Below, piece by piece: positions 42,484 through 52,568 of a stretch of DNA of 64,000 nt. Made by a program: the position numbers and the translations under genes. The DNA comes from Candidatus Krumholzibacteriota bacterium (GTDB taxonomy: Bacteria > Krumholzibacteriota > Krumholzibacteriia > Krumholzibacteriales > WJIX01). The stretch is taken from positions 718,642 through 782,641 of the forward strand of contig JAXHNR010000002.1 of assembly GCA_034520215.1 (NCBI GenBank), written 5' to 3'. Below the pieces are notes generated by a model. That model ran no database searches and had not been told where the DNA came from. It saw nothing but the letters and a program-made list of their open reading frames with translations. The number at the start of each line of letters is the position of its first letter. Positions within the stretch are counted from its first letter, which is position 1.

Positions 42484-45325
42484 ATCGGACAGGACAGATT
42501 CGGACAGAGCTTACGAGTATCTCACCGTCAGGGGAGCGCGGGAACATAATCTGAAGAATATCACCGTTACAATTCCGCGAGGCCGGATGGTTGTGATAAC
42601 GGGCCTTAGCGGTTCAGGAAAGTCGTCTCTCGCTTTTGACACGATATACGCTGAGGGACAGAGACGCTACGTCGAATCTCTTTCCAGTTACGCGCGTCAG
42701 TTTTTAGAGCAGATGGAAAAACCGGACGTTGACTCGATTGAAGGCCTTTCGCCGGCCATTTCCATAGATCAGAAGACAACTTCCCGAAACCCGAGGTCGA
42801 CTGTCGGCACAGCCACGGAAATTTACGACTACTTGAGGGTTCTTTTCGCCAGGGTCGGCACGGCGCATTGCCCGTCCTGCGGCAGAAAGATATTCAGTCA
42901 GTCGCTGTCACAGATAATAGACACTCTCACGGCTAATGAGAAGGGGAAGAGGGTCGTCCTGATGGCCCCTGTGGTAAGAGGGAGAAAGGGTGAGCACAAG
43001 ACGAAACTCAGAAAACTTTCAAGCAGGGGATTTACAAAAGTCCGGGTTGACGGAAAGACCTTTTCGCTCGGAGACGAGATAAAGATAGACAAGAACAGAA
43101 AACACAATATCGAAGTAATAGTGGACAGACTTACCTTAAGGGACGGCATCAGAGAGCGTCTTACAGATTCCGCTCAGACCGCGGTTGATATCAGCGACGG
43201 GGTTCTGCTGGCTAAGATCGGAAAAGAGAAGGAACAGCTTTTCAGTCTTGAACATTCCTGTCCTTACTGCAATATCAGTCTCGGCGAGGTGTCGCCCAGA
43301 CTGTTTTCTTTTAATTCGCCGTACGGCGCGTGCCCGGAATGTAACGGACTTGGAACAACGGTTGATTTCTCCATAGAACTTGTCGTTCCGGACCGGTCGC
43401 TGAGTATTAGAGAAGGAGCTCTGGCGCCCGTGGGCGCTCTCAAGGACAATTGGTTTGGCCAGAGGTTGAAGTCCCTTGCCGGTGAGAATGATTTCTCGCT
43501 GGATATGCCATTCGAAGATTTGACAGAGGGTGTTCAGAAAACCGTCTTGTACGGTTCTGAAGATGATCTTGTCGTAAGGTATGATTTTGAGAAGGGTGAG
43601 GGGGAATATGTAACTGAGTGGGAGGGTGTGATACCCAATCTGAGAAGGAGATATCATCAGACGGCTTCTGAGGCTGTGCGGGGCTGGTGTGAAAATTATA
43701 TGACTATGGAAAGTTGTCCGGCGTGCGGGGGAACGAGGCTTCGCCGGGAAGCTCTCTCTGTTCTTACCGGCGGAAAAACGATCGGCGACGTGAGTTCAAT
43801 GACGGTTGAAGAATTACTCCGGTTTATGAATTCTCTGCGGTTTGAAGGGAACAGGAAAATAATCGCGGCTCCGCTCTTGAAGGAAATAACGAGCAGACTC
43901 CAGTTTCTCGTTAATGTGGGGCTCGACTATCTTACACTGGATCGCTCCGCCCGGACCCTCGCGGGAGGAGAAGCTCAGAGAATCAGACTGGCCACGCAGG
44001 TGGGGACGAAGCTCGTGGGTGTTCTATATATTCTCGATGAGCCGACTATCGGACTTCATCAGAGGGACAACGCGAGGCTGATCTCCACTCTGAAAGATTT
44101 AAGGGATGCAGGCAACACGGTTGTTATTATCGAGCACGACCGCGAAACGATACTGGCAGCGGATTATATAATTGATCTCGGCCCGGGCGCGGGAGAGATG
44201 GGCGGTCAGCTCATAGCTGCCGGAACAAGAGATGATGTTATCGCGGAAAGCAAAAGTCTTACCGGAAAATATCTCAAGACGCAGCAGCATTTCGATCTTA
44301 AGACGGGCGGGGAAAGAGGTTCCGGGGAAAGCATAGTGCTTAAAGGCGGAAGGGAGAATAATCTTAAGAATATAGACGTTGGATTTCCCCTCGGGAAACT
44401 GATCTGTGTAACAGGAGTTTCAGGGTCCGGCAAGAGTACAATGATGGAAGATATTATATACACGGCCCTTCGCCGCAAGTTTTACCGTTCTCAGGTTCTG
44501 CCCGGAAAACATGACGGTATCGAAGGGGTTGAACATATTGATAAAGTAATAAATATCGACCAGTCTCCCATTGGAAGAACCCCCCGGTCTAATCCGGCGA
44601 CTTACACGGGGATTTTTACTCCCGTGAGGAAAATATTCTCGGAACTGCCCACATCGAGGATGAGAGGGTATAATCCGGGAAGATTCAGTTTCAATGTAAA
44701 AGGGGGAAGATGTGAAGCGTGCCGCGGGCAGGGAATGATCAAGGTTGAAATGCACTTTCTGCCGGATGTTTACGTGCATTGCGGAGATTGCGGGGGTAGA
44801 AGATACAACCGCGAAACGTTGGAAGTTGCCTACAGAAACAGGAATATCGCCGAGGTTCTTGAGATGACCGTGGACGAAGCGGAGGGCTTTTTCGAAAATG
44901 TCCCGCCTGTAAGAGGGAAATTAAGGGTTCTGAAAAGTGTGGGGCTCGGCTATATTCGTCTTGGGCAGCCCGCGACGACACTCTCGGGAGGAGAGGCGCA
45001 GAGGGTAAAACTCGCCTCTGAACTCTCAAAGAAGAGTACGGGAAGAACACTCTATTTTCTGGACGAACCAAGTACGGGGCTTCATTTTGAAGACGTAAAA
45101 TTGCTTATGAACGTGCTTAACAGATTGGTCGATCAGGGTAATACGGTGATAGTAATAGAGCATAATCCGGATATTATCCGGCACGCCGACCATATAATTG
45201 ACCTTGGCCCCGAAGGGGGGCGGTATGGGGGAGAGGTGGTTTTCAGCGGAGCTCCGGCTGATATTCTAAGCTGCGGCGCTTCGTACACGGGAAAGATGCT
45301 AAAGAAATACAGCACGCGGGATTGA
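42461..45325 (+). CDS. uvrA: Excinuclease ABC subunit A
   Basis: A 954-residue UvrA of normal length. First ATPase site: Walker [21 protein letters not shown] (about residues 44-63), then the UvrB-interaction region with zinc ligands CPSCGRK. The signature [12 protein letters not shown] and Walker [13 protein letters not shown] follow. Second site: [17 protein letters not shown], zinc finger CEACRGQG...[19 protein letters not shown] and [12 protein letters not shown]. UvrA finds bulky DNA damage as a dimer and loads UvrB for nucleotide excision repair. It overlaps the TPR gene, so the two are likely co-transcribed. Confidence 0.98.
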   Translation: MGRKKVSKSDRTDSDRAYEYLTVRGAREHNLKNITVTIPRGRMVVITGLSGSGKSSLAFDTIYAEGQRRYVESLSSYARQFLEQMEKPDVDSIEGLSPAISIDQKTTSRNPRSTVGTATEIYDYLRVLFARVGTAHCPSCGRKIFSQSLSQIIDTLTANEKGKRVVLMAPVVRGRKGEHKTKLRKLSSRGFTKVRVDGKTFSLGDEIKIDKNRKHNIEVIVDRLTLRDGIRERLTDSAQTAVDISDGVLLAKIGKEKEQLFSLEHSCPYCNISLGEVSPRLFSFNSPYGACPECNGLGTTVDFSIELVVPDRSLSIREGALAPVGALKDNWFGQRLKSLAGENDFSLDMPFEDLTEGVQKTVLYGSEDDLVVRYDFEKGEGEYVTEWEGVIPNLRRRYHQTASEAVRGWCENYMTMESCPACGGTRLRREALSVLTGGKTIGDVSSMTVEELLRFMNSLRFEGNRKIIAAPLLKEITSRLQFLVNVGLDYLTLDRSARTLAGGEAQRIRLATQVGTKLVGVLYILDEPTIGLHQRDNARLISTLKDLRDAGNTVVIIEHDRETILAADYIIDLGPGAGEMGGQLIAAGTRDDVIAESKSLTGKYLKTQQHFDLKTGGERGSGESIVLKGGRENNLKNIDVGFPLGKLICVTGVSGSGKSTMMEDIIYTALRRKFYRSQVLPGKHDGIEGVEHIDKVINIDQSPIGRTPRSNPATYTGIFTPVRKIFSELPTSRMRGYNPGRFSFNVKGGRCEACRGQGMIKVEMHFLPDVYVHCGDCGGRRYNRETLEVAYRNRNIAEVLEMTVDEAEGFFENVPPVRGKLRVLKSVGLGYIRLGQPATTLSGGEAQRVKLASELSKKSTGRTLYFLDEPSTGLHFEDVKLLMNVLNRLVDQGNTVIVIEHNPDIIRHADHIIDLGPEGGRYGGEVVFSGAPADILSCGASYTGKMLKKYSTRD

Positions 45326-45393
45326 AGAATGGTTGAATTAAACAGCTTCGACAGTTAATGTTAATTCTAAACTTGATGAAGGGGTTGTAAGCG

Positions 45394-46503
45394 ATGAGCA
45401 GGAAAACAGCTTTATACGACAGGCACGTTGAGAACGGCGGTAAGATCGTGGACTTCGCGGGCTTTCTCATGCCCGTCTCTTTTGAAGGAATAGTGGCGGA
45501 ACATAACAGGGTGCGCGAGAGTGTGGGATTATTCGATGTCAGCCATATGGGAGAGATTGAGATTACAGGCGAAAGAGCCGCGGAATTTGCCGATTACGTT
45601 GTTACCAATAATGTGGGTTCACTCGATGACGGGCAGATATGTTATACTGTCTGCTGCAATAACGAAGGGCACGCCCTCGACGATTTGCTTGTTTACAAGT
45701 TTTCCTCAGGCAGGATTCTGGTAGTCTCCAACGCGGCTAATTATGAGAAGATATTCCGCCACCTTTCTGATAAGCGCTGGGAAGATGTTGATGTCAAAAA
45801 CATCTCTGACGACATAGGACAGATAGCGATTCAGGGTCCCCGTTCCAGAGAGCTTATGCTCAAGAGCGATATCTGCTCGGGATTCACTGAAAAGGTAGAA
45901 AACTTGGATTACTACAGGTTCTTTTCTTTCGAGAAAGACGGAGAGGAGATTATTCTTTCAAGAACGGGATATACAGGCGAACTGGGTTATGAGCTCTATG
46001 TTCCCGCGGGCCGTGTTGTAGAAGTCTGGGATGATTTAGAGAGGGCCGGAAAGGAACTTGGCGCGGCGCCTATCGGCCTGGGAGCGAGAGATACCCTAAG
46101 ATTTGAATCGGGGTTCTGCCTTTACGGGAATGAACTCGATGAAGACACCTCTCCGCTCGAAGCCCGTCTCTCCTGGACCGTAAAACTTGATAAGGGTGAT
46201 TTTATCGGAAGAGACGCCCTTGTGGATGAGAAGGAAAATAAACCGGCTCGTAAACTGATCGGTCTTGAACTTATCGGAAGGGGCATAGCGAGAACGGGAT
46301 TTAAGGTTTTTCAGAACGAGGAGGAAGCGGGACGCGTGACATCCGGCAATTATTCCCCCACACTCGGCAAATCCCTCGCGATTGCAATGATCAGACGGTC
46401 AATCTCCAAGAAGATAAAGGACTTTGAAATAGATATCAGGGGCAGAAGGCTGAAGGCAAAGAGAGTTAAATTCCCTTTTTACAAGAGCAGGGTGAAGGAT
46501 TAG
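45394..46503 (+). CDS. gcvT: Glycine cleavage system T protein (aminomethyltransferase)
   Basis: A 369-residue GcvT. It transfers the aminomethyl group of lipoyl-GcvH to tetrahydrofolate, giving 5,10-methylene-THF and ammonia. Seen: LYDRHVENGGKIVDFAGFLM, LFDVSHMGEIEITGE, QIAIQGPRSREL, LSRTGYTGELGYELYVP, IGLGARDTLRFESGFCLYG (folate-site region) and the C-terminal barrel with YSPTLGKSLAIAMI. Start ATG follows GAAGGGG. It heads the gcvT-H-PA-PB run. Only 68 bases separate it from uvrA, so there is no room for a glycine riboswitch. Confidence 0.97.
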   Translation: MSRKTALYDRHVENGGKIVDFAGFLMPVSFEGIVAEHNRVRESVGLFDVSHMGEIEITGERAAEFADYVVTNNVGSLDDGQICYTVCCNNEGHALDDLLVYKFSSGRILVVSNAANYEKIFRHLSDKRWEDVDVKNISDDIGQIAIQGPRSRELMLKSDICSGFTEKVENLDYYRFFSFEKDGEEIILSRTGYTGELGYELYVPAGRVVEVWDDLERAGKELGAAPIGLGARDTLRFESGFCLYGNELDEDTSPLEARLSWTVKLDKGDFIGRDALVDEKENKPARKLIGLELIGRGIARTGFKVFQNEEEAGRVTSGNYSPTLGKSLAIAMIRRSISKKIKDFEIDIRGRRLKAKRVKFPFYKSRVKD

Positions 46504-46528
46504 CACTTCACCGGAAGGAAGGTGTGAA

Positions 46529-46909
46529 ATGGAGATAGAAGAATGCCTTTTTACCAAGGAACACGAATGGGTGTTTGTCGAAGATAAAGTGGTGACAATC
46601 GGTATCAGCGAGTATGCTGCCGGCGAGCTGGGAGATATCGTTTTTATTGAGCTTCCCGAAAAGGGCCGGAAAGTAAAACAGATGGACCCTGTGGGGACTA
46701 TCGAGGCGGTTAAGACTGTGGCCGAGCTTTTCTCACCCGTAACGGGCGAAGTAACTGAAATCAATGAAGAGGTAGTGGACAACCCCGATATTGTCAACAA
46801 GAGCCCCTACGGAGAGGGATGGTTTATTAAGATAAAGATGGAGAATATGTCTGAACTTGATGTTCTGTTCAGCTACGAGGAATACAAAGATTTTCTCGGT
46901 GAGGAGTAA
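46529..46909 (+). CDS. gcvH: Glycine cleavage system H protein (lipoyl carrier)
   Basis: A 126-residue GcvH. The lipoyl-lysine motif is PVGTIEAVKTVAELFSPVTG (Lys about residue 60), in the biotinyl/lipoyl fold typical of the family, preceded by FTKEHEWVFVEDKVVTIGIS. It carries the methylamine group between the P, T and L proteins. Strong ribosome site (GGAAGGAAGG). It needs lipoylation, and a likely ligase or transferase is encoded at 49783. No L protein (dihydrolipoamide dehydrogenase) is in the window. Confidence 0.97.
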   Translation: MEIEECLFTKEHEWVFVEDKVVTIGISEYAAGELGDIVFIELPEKGRKVKQMDPVGTIEAVKTVAELFSPVTGEVTEINEEVVDNPDIVNKSPYGEGWFIKIKMENMSELDVLFSYEEYKDFLGEE

Positions 46910-46967
46910 CTCCGGCAGGCCGCGCCGAATCTGAATGCGCGGCAACAGCATTAAAGAAGGGTAACAG

Positions 46968-48323
46968 ATGAGTTATATACAGAATACTAATCAAGACAGA
47001 GAAGAGATGTTAAAGGCTATAGGAGTATCATCTTTCGAAGAACTTCTCAAGCCGGTGTCTTCAGAGTTTAGAGTTAAGGGAGGATTGGATCTTCCCGGGC
47101 CAAAGAGCGAAGCTGAAGTAATAAGTGAGCTTGACCGGCTGGCCGCCCGGAACAATCCGGCTTCTTCGATGAAGAGTTTCCTGGGCGGAGGGGTTTATGA
47201 CCGCTTTATCCCCGCTGCCGTCAGGTACGTGCTTTCCAGAAGTGAGTTTTATACTTCATACACGCCCTATCAGGCGGAAGTAAGTCAGGGTACTCTGCAG
47301 TCGATTTATGAATATCAGAGTATGATATGCGGGCTGACTTCGATGGAAGTGGCGAACGCTTCTCTCTATGACGGAGCGACAGCTATGGCTGAATCGATAT
47401 TAATGGCGTGTTCGGTGAAGCGGAAAGATAAGGTGCTCGTCTCAGGTTCTATTCCAGGAAGAATGAAATCCGTCCTCCGGTCATATACTCTCGGGGGAAA
47501 TATCAAAATGGAATATATTCCCTTCACAGAAGACGGCACTCTGGATATCGGCAAACTCAAAGAAGAGGTCGGGCCGGATACGGCGGCCGTTGTGATGGCT
47601 CAGCCCAATTATTTCGGTGTGATAGAGAAGGCGGAGGAAATCTCCTCCATCGCGCGTGAATCCGGTTCGCTTCTCGTTTCGTATGTTGATCCGGTATCTC
47701 TCGCTGTATTAACCCCTCCCGGAGAGTATGGCGCCGACATCGTTGTGGGGGAAGGACAGTCTTTCGGTCTTCCGCAGAACTTCGGCGGACCTCTCCTCGG
47801 ATTTATTGCGACTAAGAAGAAGTACGTCAGAAAATCACCCGGCCGTCTTATTAGCAGAACAGCAGATGTTGACGGCAATACAGGTTACGTGATGACTCTG
47901 CAAACAAGAGAGCAGCATATAAGGCGCGGCAGAGCGACATCTAATATCTGTACTAATGAGGGGCTCTGCGCTCTCGCGGCTTCTGTCTATCTGGCAACGC
48001 TGGGTGAAGACGGCTTCCGGGAAGTTGCCCTTCAGAGCGCCTCGAAGGCCCGCACGCTGTATGATATGATATCCGGCCTGCCCGGATGCAGCTTTCCTTT
48101 CGGAAACAACTTCTTCCAGGAATTTGTTATTAAACTGCCCGTTCCGGCCGACCAGTTTCTGAAGGAGGCAAGAGGCAGAGGTGTGCTTGCCGGCATTTCT
48201 CTGGCTGAGGATTTCCCGCAGCTCGGGGATTCTGCTATTCTCACGGCGGTGACCGAGAGGCGCTCCAGAGAGGATCTTATCCTTTACCGTGACCTGCTCT
48301 CGCGGACTGGAGGTGGAAAATGA
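46968..48323 (+). CDS. gcvPA: Glycine dehydrogenase (decarboxylating) subunit 1
   Basis: A 451-residue protein, the N-terminal half of glycine decarboxylase as found in split P-protein organisms. Seen: SFLGGGVYDRFIPAAVRYVL, SYTPYQAEVSQGTLQSIYEY, NASLYDGATAMAE, AVVMAQPNYFGVIE, VGEGQSFGLPQNFGGPLLGF and the RRGRATSNICTNEGLCALAA stretch, all typical of GcvPA. With subunit 2 it decarboxylates glycine and passes the aminomethyl group to GcvH. It overlaps gcvPB by four bases (ATGA), so the subunits are translationally coupled. Confidence 0.97.
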   Translation: MSYIQNTNQDREEMLKAIGVSSFEELLKPVSSEFRVKGGLDLPGPKSEAEVISELDRLAARNNPASSMKSFLGGGVYDRFIPAAVRYVLSRSEFYTSYTPYQAEVSQGTLQSIYEYQSMICGLTSMEVANASLYDGATAMAESILMACSVKRKDKVLVSGSIPGRMKSVLRSYTLGGNIKMEYIPFTEDGTLDIGKLKEEVGPDTAAVVMAQPNYFGVIEKAEEISSIARESGSLLVSYVDPVSLAVLTPPGEYGADIVVGEGQSFGLPQNFGGPLLGFIATKKKYVRKSPGRLISRTADVDGNTGYVMTLQTREQHIRRGRATSNICTNEGLCALAASVYLATLGEDGFREVALQSASKARTLYDMISGLPGCSFPFGNNFFQEFVIKLPVPADQFLKEARGRGVLAGISLAEDFPQLGDSAILTAVTERRSREDLILYRDLLSRTGGGK

Positions 48324-49756
48324 CAGGGACGATTTTTGATAAAGGAACAGACGGTATCAGCGGAAGATATATCCCCGAGAACGATTGTCCGGTTGACGAG
48401 GACCATCTGCCTCTACAGCGCGAATCTTCACTGGGGCTGCCCCGCGTAGCGGAGCAGGGAGTGATAAGGCATTACATGGGACTGGCATCAAAGAATTATC
48501 ATATCGACAAGGGAATATATCCGCTCGGCAGCTGCACGATGAAGTACAACCCGGTTGTAAATGAAGAGATTGCCCGCAATAACGCGTTTTGCGGTCTTCA
48601 TCCGGCTCAGGACGAAGAGGATATCCAGGGGGCTCTGGAGCTCATGTATAATCTTCAGGAGATCTTATGCGAGATATGCGGAATGGATTCTTTCTCTCTT
48701 CAGCCGGCAGCGGGCGCCCACGGAGAACTCACGGGGATGATGATTGCCCGCGATTATTTCCTGAGCAGAGGGGAAGAGAGAAAGGTTGTGATAGTACCTG
48801 ATTCCGCGCACGGGACAAACCCCGCCAGTGTGGCGATATGCGGGTTTACTCCCGTAACTATCGAGTCGGATGAAAGGGGTATGATCAATCCTTCCGATTT
48901 GAAAGAAAAGATCAGCGGTGAAACGGCGGTTCTTATGCTCACCCTGCCTAACACACTCGGATTATTCGAGAAGGATATAGGAGAGATAATTGAAATAACG
49001 CATGACGCCGGCGCTCTCGTTTATATGGACGGAGCCAACATGAACGCGCTTCTGGGAATAGTGAGGCCGGGTAAGATAGGGGTCGATATAATGCACCTGA
49101 ATCTGCATAAGACATTCGCAACTCCTCACGGAGGCGGAGGTCCGGGGTCGGGCCCCGTGGGTGTGCTGGAGCATCTTTCCGATTTTCTGCCTGTTCCCCG
49201 AGTAGTTAAAGAGGAAGACAGATTCGCCTTTTTGCGGGAATCTGAAAAAACTATCGGAAAAGTGCATTCATATTTCGGCAATTTCAATGTTTTTATAAAA
49301 GCGTACGCCTATCTTTGCTCCACCGGCGGAGAAGGCCTCAGAGAGGTATCTGAAAACGCGATTATAAACGCCAATTATCTTATGAAACTGGTGGGAAAAT
49401 ATTACGATATCAAATATCCCGGGCCCTGTATGCATGAATTTGTGGCGTCATCGGTGAACCTGAAGAAATACGGGGTCAACACACTGGAAGTGGCGAAACG
49501 TCTTCTTGATTACGGAGTACACGCTCCCACCGTGTATTTCCCGTTGATTGTAAAGGAAGCTCTGATGATCGAGCCCGTTGAAACGGAAAAGAAGCAGACT
49601 CTTGACCGTTTCGCGGAAATCATGAAAGATATATCAGAGGAAGCGAAAAAGAATCCGGACCTTCTTCATGACGCTCCGGTAAGCACTCCGGTTCGGAGGC
49701 TTGATGAGGTTTCTGCCGCCCGTAATCCCGATTTCCGCTGGCAAAAGGGGAAATAA
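48320..49756 (+). CDS. gcvPB: Glycine dehydrogenase (decarboxylating) subunit 2
   Basis: A 478-residue PLP-dependent subunit. The PLP lysine lies in MHLNLHKTFATPHGGGGPGS (about residue 261), after YMDGANMNALLG. Other family marks: YPLGSCTMKYNP, SLQPAAGAHGELTGMMIARD, DSAHGTNPASVAICGF and PGPCMHEFVAS. It completes the split glycine decarboxylase with GcvPA. The start overlaps the gcvPA stop. The lipoate gene follows 26 bases downstream and completes the functional set. Confidence 0.97.
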   Translation: MTGTIFDKGTDGISGRYIPENDCPVDEDHLPLQRESSLGLPRVAEQGVIRHYMGLASKNYHIDKGIYPLGSCTMKYNPVVNEEIARNNAFCGLHPAQDEEDIQGALELMYNLQEILCEICGMDSFSLQPAAGAHGELTGMMIARDYFLSRGEERKVVIVPDSAHGTNPASVAICGFTPVTIESDERGMINPSDLKEKISGETAVLMLTLPNTLGLFEKDIGEIIEITHDAGALVYMDGANMNALLGIVRPGKIGVDIMHLNLHKTFATPHGGGGPGSGPVGVLEHLSDFLPVPRVVKEEDRFAFLRESEKTIGKVHSYFGNFNVFIKAYAYLCSTGGEGLREVSENAIINANYLMKLVGKYYDIKYPGPCMHEFVASSVNLKKYGVNTLEVAKRLLDYGVHAPTVYFPLIVKEALMIEPVETEKKQTLDRFAEIMKDISEEAKKNPDLLHDAPVSTPVRRLDEVSAARNPDFRWQKGK

Positions 49757-49782
49757 ATTTAGCGGAGAATGGATTCTAACAG

Positions 49783-50559
49783 ATGTCGCGATGGTTGTTT
49801 CTTGATGACGGACAAGGAAGCGGCGCCGAGAATATGGCTGCCGATGAATTCATCCTGAAAATTGTCAGGGAATCGGATATCGGCGCGATCCTTCGGCTCT
49901 ATTCATTTGATCCTCCGGCGGTAACTGTCGGCTATCATCAGGATCCCGGGAATGTTCTAGATCTTGCCTCTCTGCGAAGAGATCGAATACCTCTCGTCCG
50001 CCGGATAACAGGGGGGCGGGCGCTTCTTCACGACGATGAAATAACGTACTGCCTGGCGGCCTCTGTGGATGGAGGGGTGTTTCAGTCGAACCTGAGAGAG
50101 AGGTTTACGGCTGTCTCTGAAGCCTTAAAGGACGCGCTGAACATTTGCGGAGTAAAGGCCCGGATATCTAGAGGCAGGAGGGAACCGGGAGGAGGGGAAA
50201 TGACCTCTCCCTGTCTTGCTTCCGTAAGTCAGCACGAAATCACCGCCGGCGGCAGGAAGATAGTAGCGAGCGCTCAGCGAAGCTGCGGACCGGTTTTTAT
50301 ACAGCATGGATCTATACTGCTTGACGGAGGGGCAAAGAAAATATCGGAATATCTTAAGGGGGATTGGGGTGATTTTGACCGTCATGTAACGAGTATCAAA
50401 AAGGAAACGGGCACAAATCCGGGTTACAGCAGGTGCGCCGAAGTTCTTAAAGAGGCGTTTTCCGCTAAATTCAGGGTTAAATTCCGGGATTTGAAGCTCT
50501 CCGGCGGGGACAGGTCTTATATTAAAGCCGCGGCGAGAAAGAAAGCGGCTGAATTTTAA
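49783..50559 (+). CDS. Lipoate-protein ligase A / octanoyltransferase LipM family protein
   Basis: A 258-residue BPL/LplA/LipB-fold protein. Seen: DDGQGSGAENMAADEFIL, VTVGYHQDPGNVLDL, RRITGGRALLHDDEITYCL (the RRxTGGxAVxHxxE motif), and SPCLASVSQHEITAGGRKIV followed by ASAQRS. The Cys in SPCLAS aligns with the acyl-enzyme Cys of LipM, favouring an octanoyltransferase, but lipoate ligases also have a Cys nearby. It probably charges GcvH, since it directly follows the gcv genes. Length and lack of a C-terminal LplA accessory domain also fit LipM. Confidence 0.85.
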   Translation: MSRWLFLDDGQGSGAENMAADEFILKIVRESDIGAILRLYSFDPPAVTVGYHQDPGNVLDLASLRRDRIPLVRRITGGRALLHDDEITYCLAASVDGGVFQSNLRERFTAVSEALKDALNICGVKARISRGRREPGGGEMTSPCLASVSQHEITAGGRKIVASAQRSCGPVFIQHGSILLDGGAKKISEYLKGDWGDFDRHVTSIKKETGTNPGYSRCAEVLKEAFSAKFRVKFRDLKLSGGDRSYIKAAARKKAAEF

Positions 50560-50585
50560 TATCGTCAGGAAGGGAAAAAAGAGTT

Positions 50586-51578
50586 ATGGCGGGATTTATA
50601 GTAAAGAGACTGCTTCAGTCAGTTATTCTTATTTTTCTCGTTCTTACTATAACCTTTTTTCTTCTGCATATTGCTCCCGGCGACCCGATGGCTAAGTACT
50701 TTAACCGCCCGGGAATTTCACCTCACACTGTTGAGATGATGCGTTCGAAGTTCGGGCTGGACAGACCGTTAGCCGAGCAGTATATAAAGTGGGTCGCGAG
50801 CTTTATGCGCGGTGATTTTGGGTTTTCTCTTAATTACAACAGGCCGGTACGCGATCTTATTTTTGAAGCCGTACCCAACACACTGCGTCTTACTGTCGCG
50901 GCTTTACTCCTGTATATTGTGATTGGAATAAGTCTTGGGATACTTTCAGCCGTAAAAAAAGACACTATCTTTGATAAAGTCAACACTATCGCCGCTCTTT
51001 TTATTTATTCAATTCCATCTTTCTGGCTGTCCCTGATGCTTATATTCCTCTTTTCATTAAAGCTCGGGATCCTTCCCTCTTCACATATGCAGTCGTTCGG
51101 TTTGAGCGGTGCCGGCTGGTTTGAGATTCTATGTGACAGAGCCAAACATCTCGTAATGCCCGCTTTTGTCCTTGGAGTGGCTTCAGCCGCGGGAATCGCG
51201 AGGTATATGAGGGGAAGCATGCTTGATGTACTGAGAGAGGACTATATAAGAACCGCCCGGGCGAAGGGGTTGGAGAACAGAAGGGTTTTTCTTAAGCACG
51301 CCTTCAGGAACGCCGCTATTCCGGTGGTCACTATTATCGGACTGAGTATTCCTTTTCTGCTGGGAGGGTCCGTCGTAATAGAGAAGATTTTCTCCTGGCC
51401 CGGTATGGGGAGGCTGGCTGTCGATGCTATCTACGCGAGGGATTATCCCCTGGTGCTGGCTATAAACTTTGTGGTCGGTGTTATGGTGATTCTAGGGAAC
51501 TTTATGGCGGATGTGGGATACGCCCTGCTCGATCCCCGTATCAAGATCAATGAGAAAAGGAAGAATAAACAAGGCTGA
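50586..51578 (+). CDS. dppB: Dipeptide/oligopeptide ABC transporter permease (DppB/OppB type)
   Basis: A 330-residue inner-membrane permease with six membrane segments (first at about residues 9-30). The typical N-terminal layout is present: LLQSVILIFLVLTITFFLLH, APGDPMAKYF, FGLDRPLAEQYIKWV, GDFGFSLNYNRPV. The EAA loop is YIRTARAKGLENRRVFLKHA (about residues 220-239), followed by GLSIPFLLGGSVVIEKIFSW. First gene of a four-gene peptide-type ABC transporter set (dppB-C-D-F). No substrate-binding protein is encoded next to it. Confidence 0.93.
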   Translation: MAGFIVKRLLQSVILIFLVLTITFFLLHIAPGDPMAKYFNRPGISPHTVEMMRSKFGLDRPLAEQYIKWVASFMRGDFGFSLNYNRPVRDLIFEAVPNTLRLTVAALLLYIVIGISLGILSAVKKDTIFDKVNTIAALFIYSIPSFWLSLMLIFLFSLKLGILPSSHMQSFGLSGAGWFEILCDRAKHLVMPAFVLGVASAAGIARYMRGSMLDVLREDYIRTARAKGLENRRVFLKHAFRNAAIPVVTIIGLSIPFLLGGSVVIEKIFSWPGMGRLAVDAIYARDYPLVLAINFVVGVMVILGNFMADVGYALLDPRIKINEKRKNKQG

Positions 51579-51598
51579 GCTGTCTAGAGCGCAAAAGG

Positions 51599-52501
51599 TT
51601 GAATGCTGTTATGAAAAGAATGAAGCGGGAAAAGAAAAGCGGCAAGCGTTATTCAAGCGGGATCTGGACAGGGGGTTGGTCCAGATTCAGGAAGAAACCC
51701 ATCGCGGTGGCTGGAGCGGTGATTGTCCTTCTTCTTTATTTGACGGCATTATTTGCTCCTGTTCTTACCCCCTATGATCCCGGCGAGCACGGAGATATAC
51801 CAGGCGACAGATATTTAAGACCGAGCGCGGAGCACCCGCTGGGCACTGACAAGTTCGGCCGTGATGTTATGACAAGGATGTTTTACGGTTCACAAGTCTC
51901 ACTTTCGATAGGTTTCTTCGCCGTGGCGCTTTCCGTGTTGTTCGGTTCGTTTATCGGCGCCCTCTCGGGTTACGCCGGCGGAGTAGTTGATGCTGTTATA
52001 ATGCGGATTGTCGACGCTTTTATGGCTATACCCAGATTATTTCTGCTTCTTACATGTATAGCTCTTTTCTCCAGGTCTATACTGCTTGTGATTATCCTGC
52101 TGGGAGCGACTGGATGGATGTCAGCCGCCCGGCTTGTCCGCGGCCAGATACTCTCTATTAAAAAGAGGGATTATATCACAGCCGCCGAGGCTCTTGGTAT
52201 GGACGGAAAGAGGATTATTTTCAAGCATCTCATACCTAATACTCTTACCGTGATAATCGTTTCGGCGACTTTGAGGATTGGAGGAATTATTCTCACAGAG
52301 GCCGCGTTGAGTTTTCTCGGGCTGGGCGTTCCTCCTCCAACACCAAGCTGGGGTATGATGGTTTTTGAAGGAAGAAGTGTTATGCTTGACGCGTGGTGGA
52401 TTTCCACTTTTCCGGGACTCGCGATAGTGATAACCGTTATTGGATTCAACCTGCTGGGCGACGGTCTGCGGGACGCCTTTGATCCGATGCACTTTACATA
52501 A
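51599..52501 (+). CDS. dppC: Dipeptide/oligopeptide ABC transporter permease (DppC/OppC type)
   Basis: A 300-residue permease. The start is uncertain between TTG 51599 and ATG 51611, neither having a good ribosome site. Layout: FRKKPIAVAGAVIVLLLYLT (first membrane helix), EHPLGTDKFGRDVMTRMFYG (family hallmark), an EAA loop with DYITAAEALGMDGKRIIFKH, and the ending SFLGLGVPPPTPSWGMMV. It pairs with DppB to form the membrane channel. Confidence 0.93.
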   Translation: MNAVMKRMKREKKSGKRYSSGIWTGGWSRFRKKPIAVAGAVIVLLLYLTALFAPVLTPYDPGEHGDIPGDRYLRPSAEHPLGTDKFGRDVMTRMFYGSQVSLSIGFFAVALSVLFGSFIGALSGYAGGVVDAVIMRIVDAFMAIPRLFLLLTCIALFSRSILLVIILLGATGWMSAARLVRGQILSIKKRDYITAAEALGMDGKRIIFKHLIPNTLTVIIVSATLRIGGIILTEAALSFLGLGVPPPTPSWGMMVFEGRSVMLDAWWISTFPGLAIVITVIGFNLLGDGLRDAFDPMHFT

Positions 52502-52568
52502 GAAGGGTTGATTCTTTTACCGATAAGTTAAATTATATATTATACGGCGGCAGAAAATTTACGGTTCA

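Noticed and set aside
45326-45393. Glycine riboswitch in front of gcvT
   Set aside because: Only 68 bases separate uvrA and gcvT, too short for a riboswitch, and no matching fold was seen.
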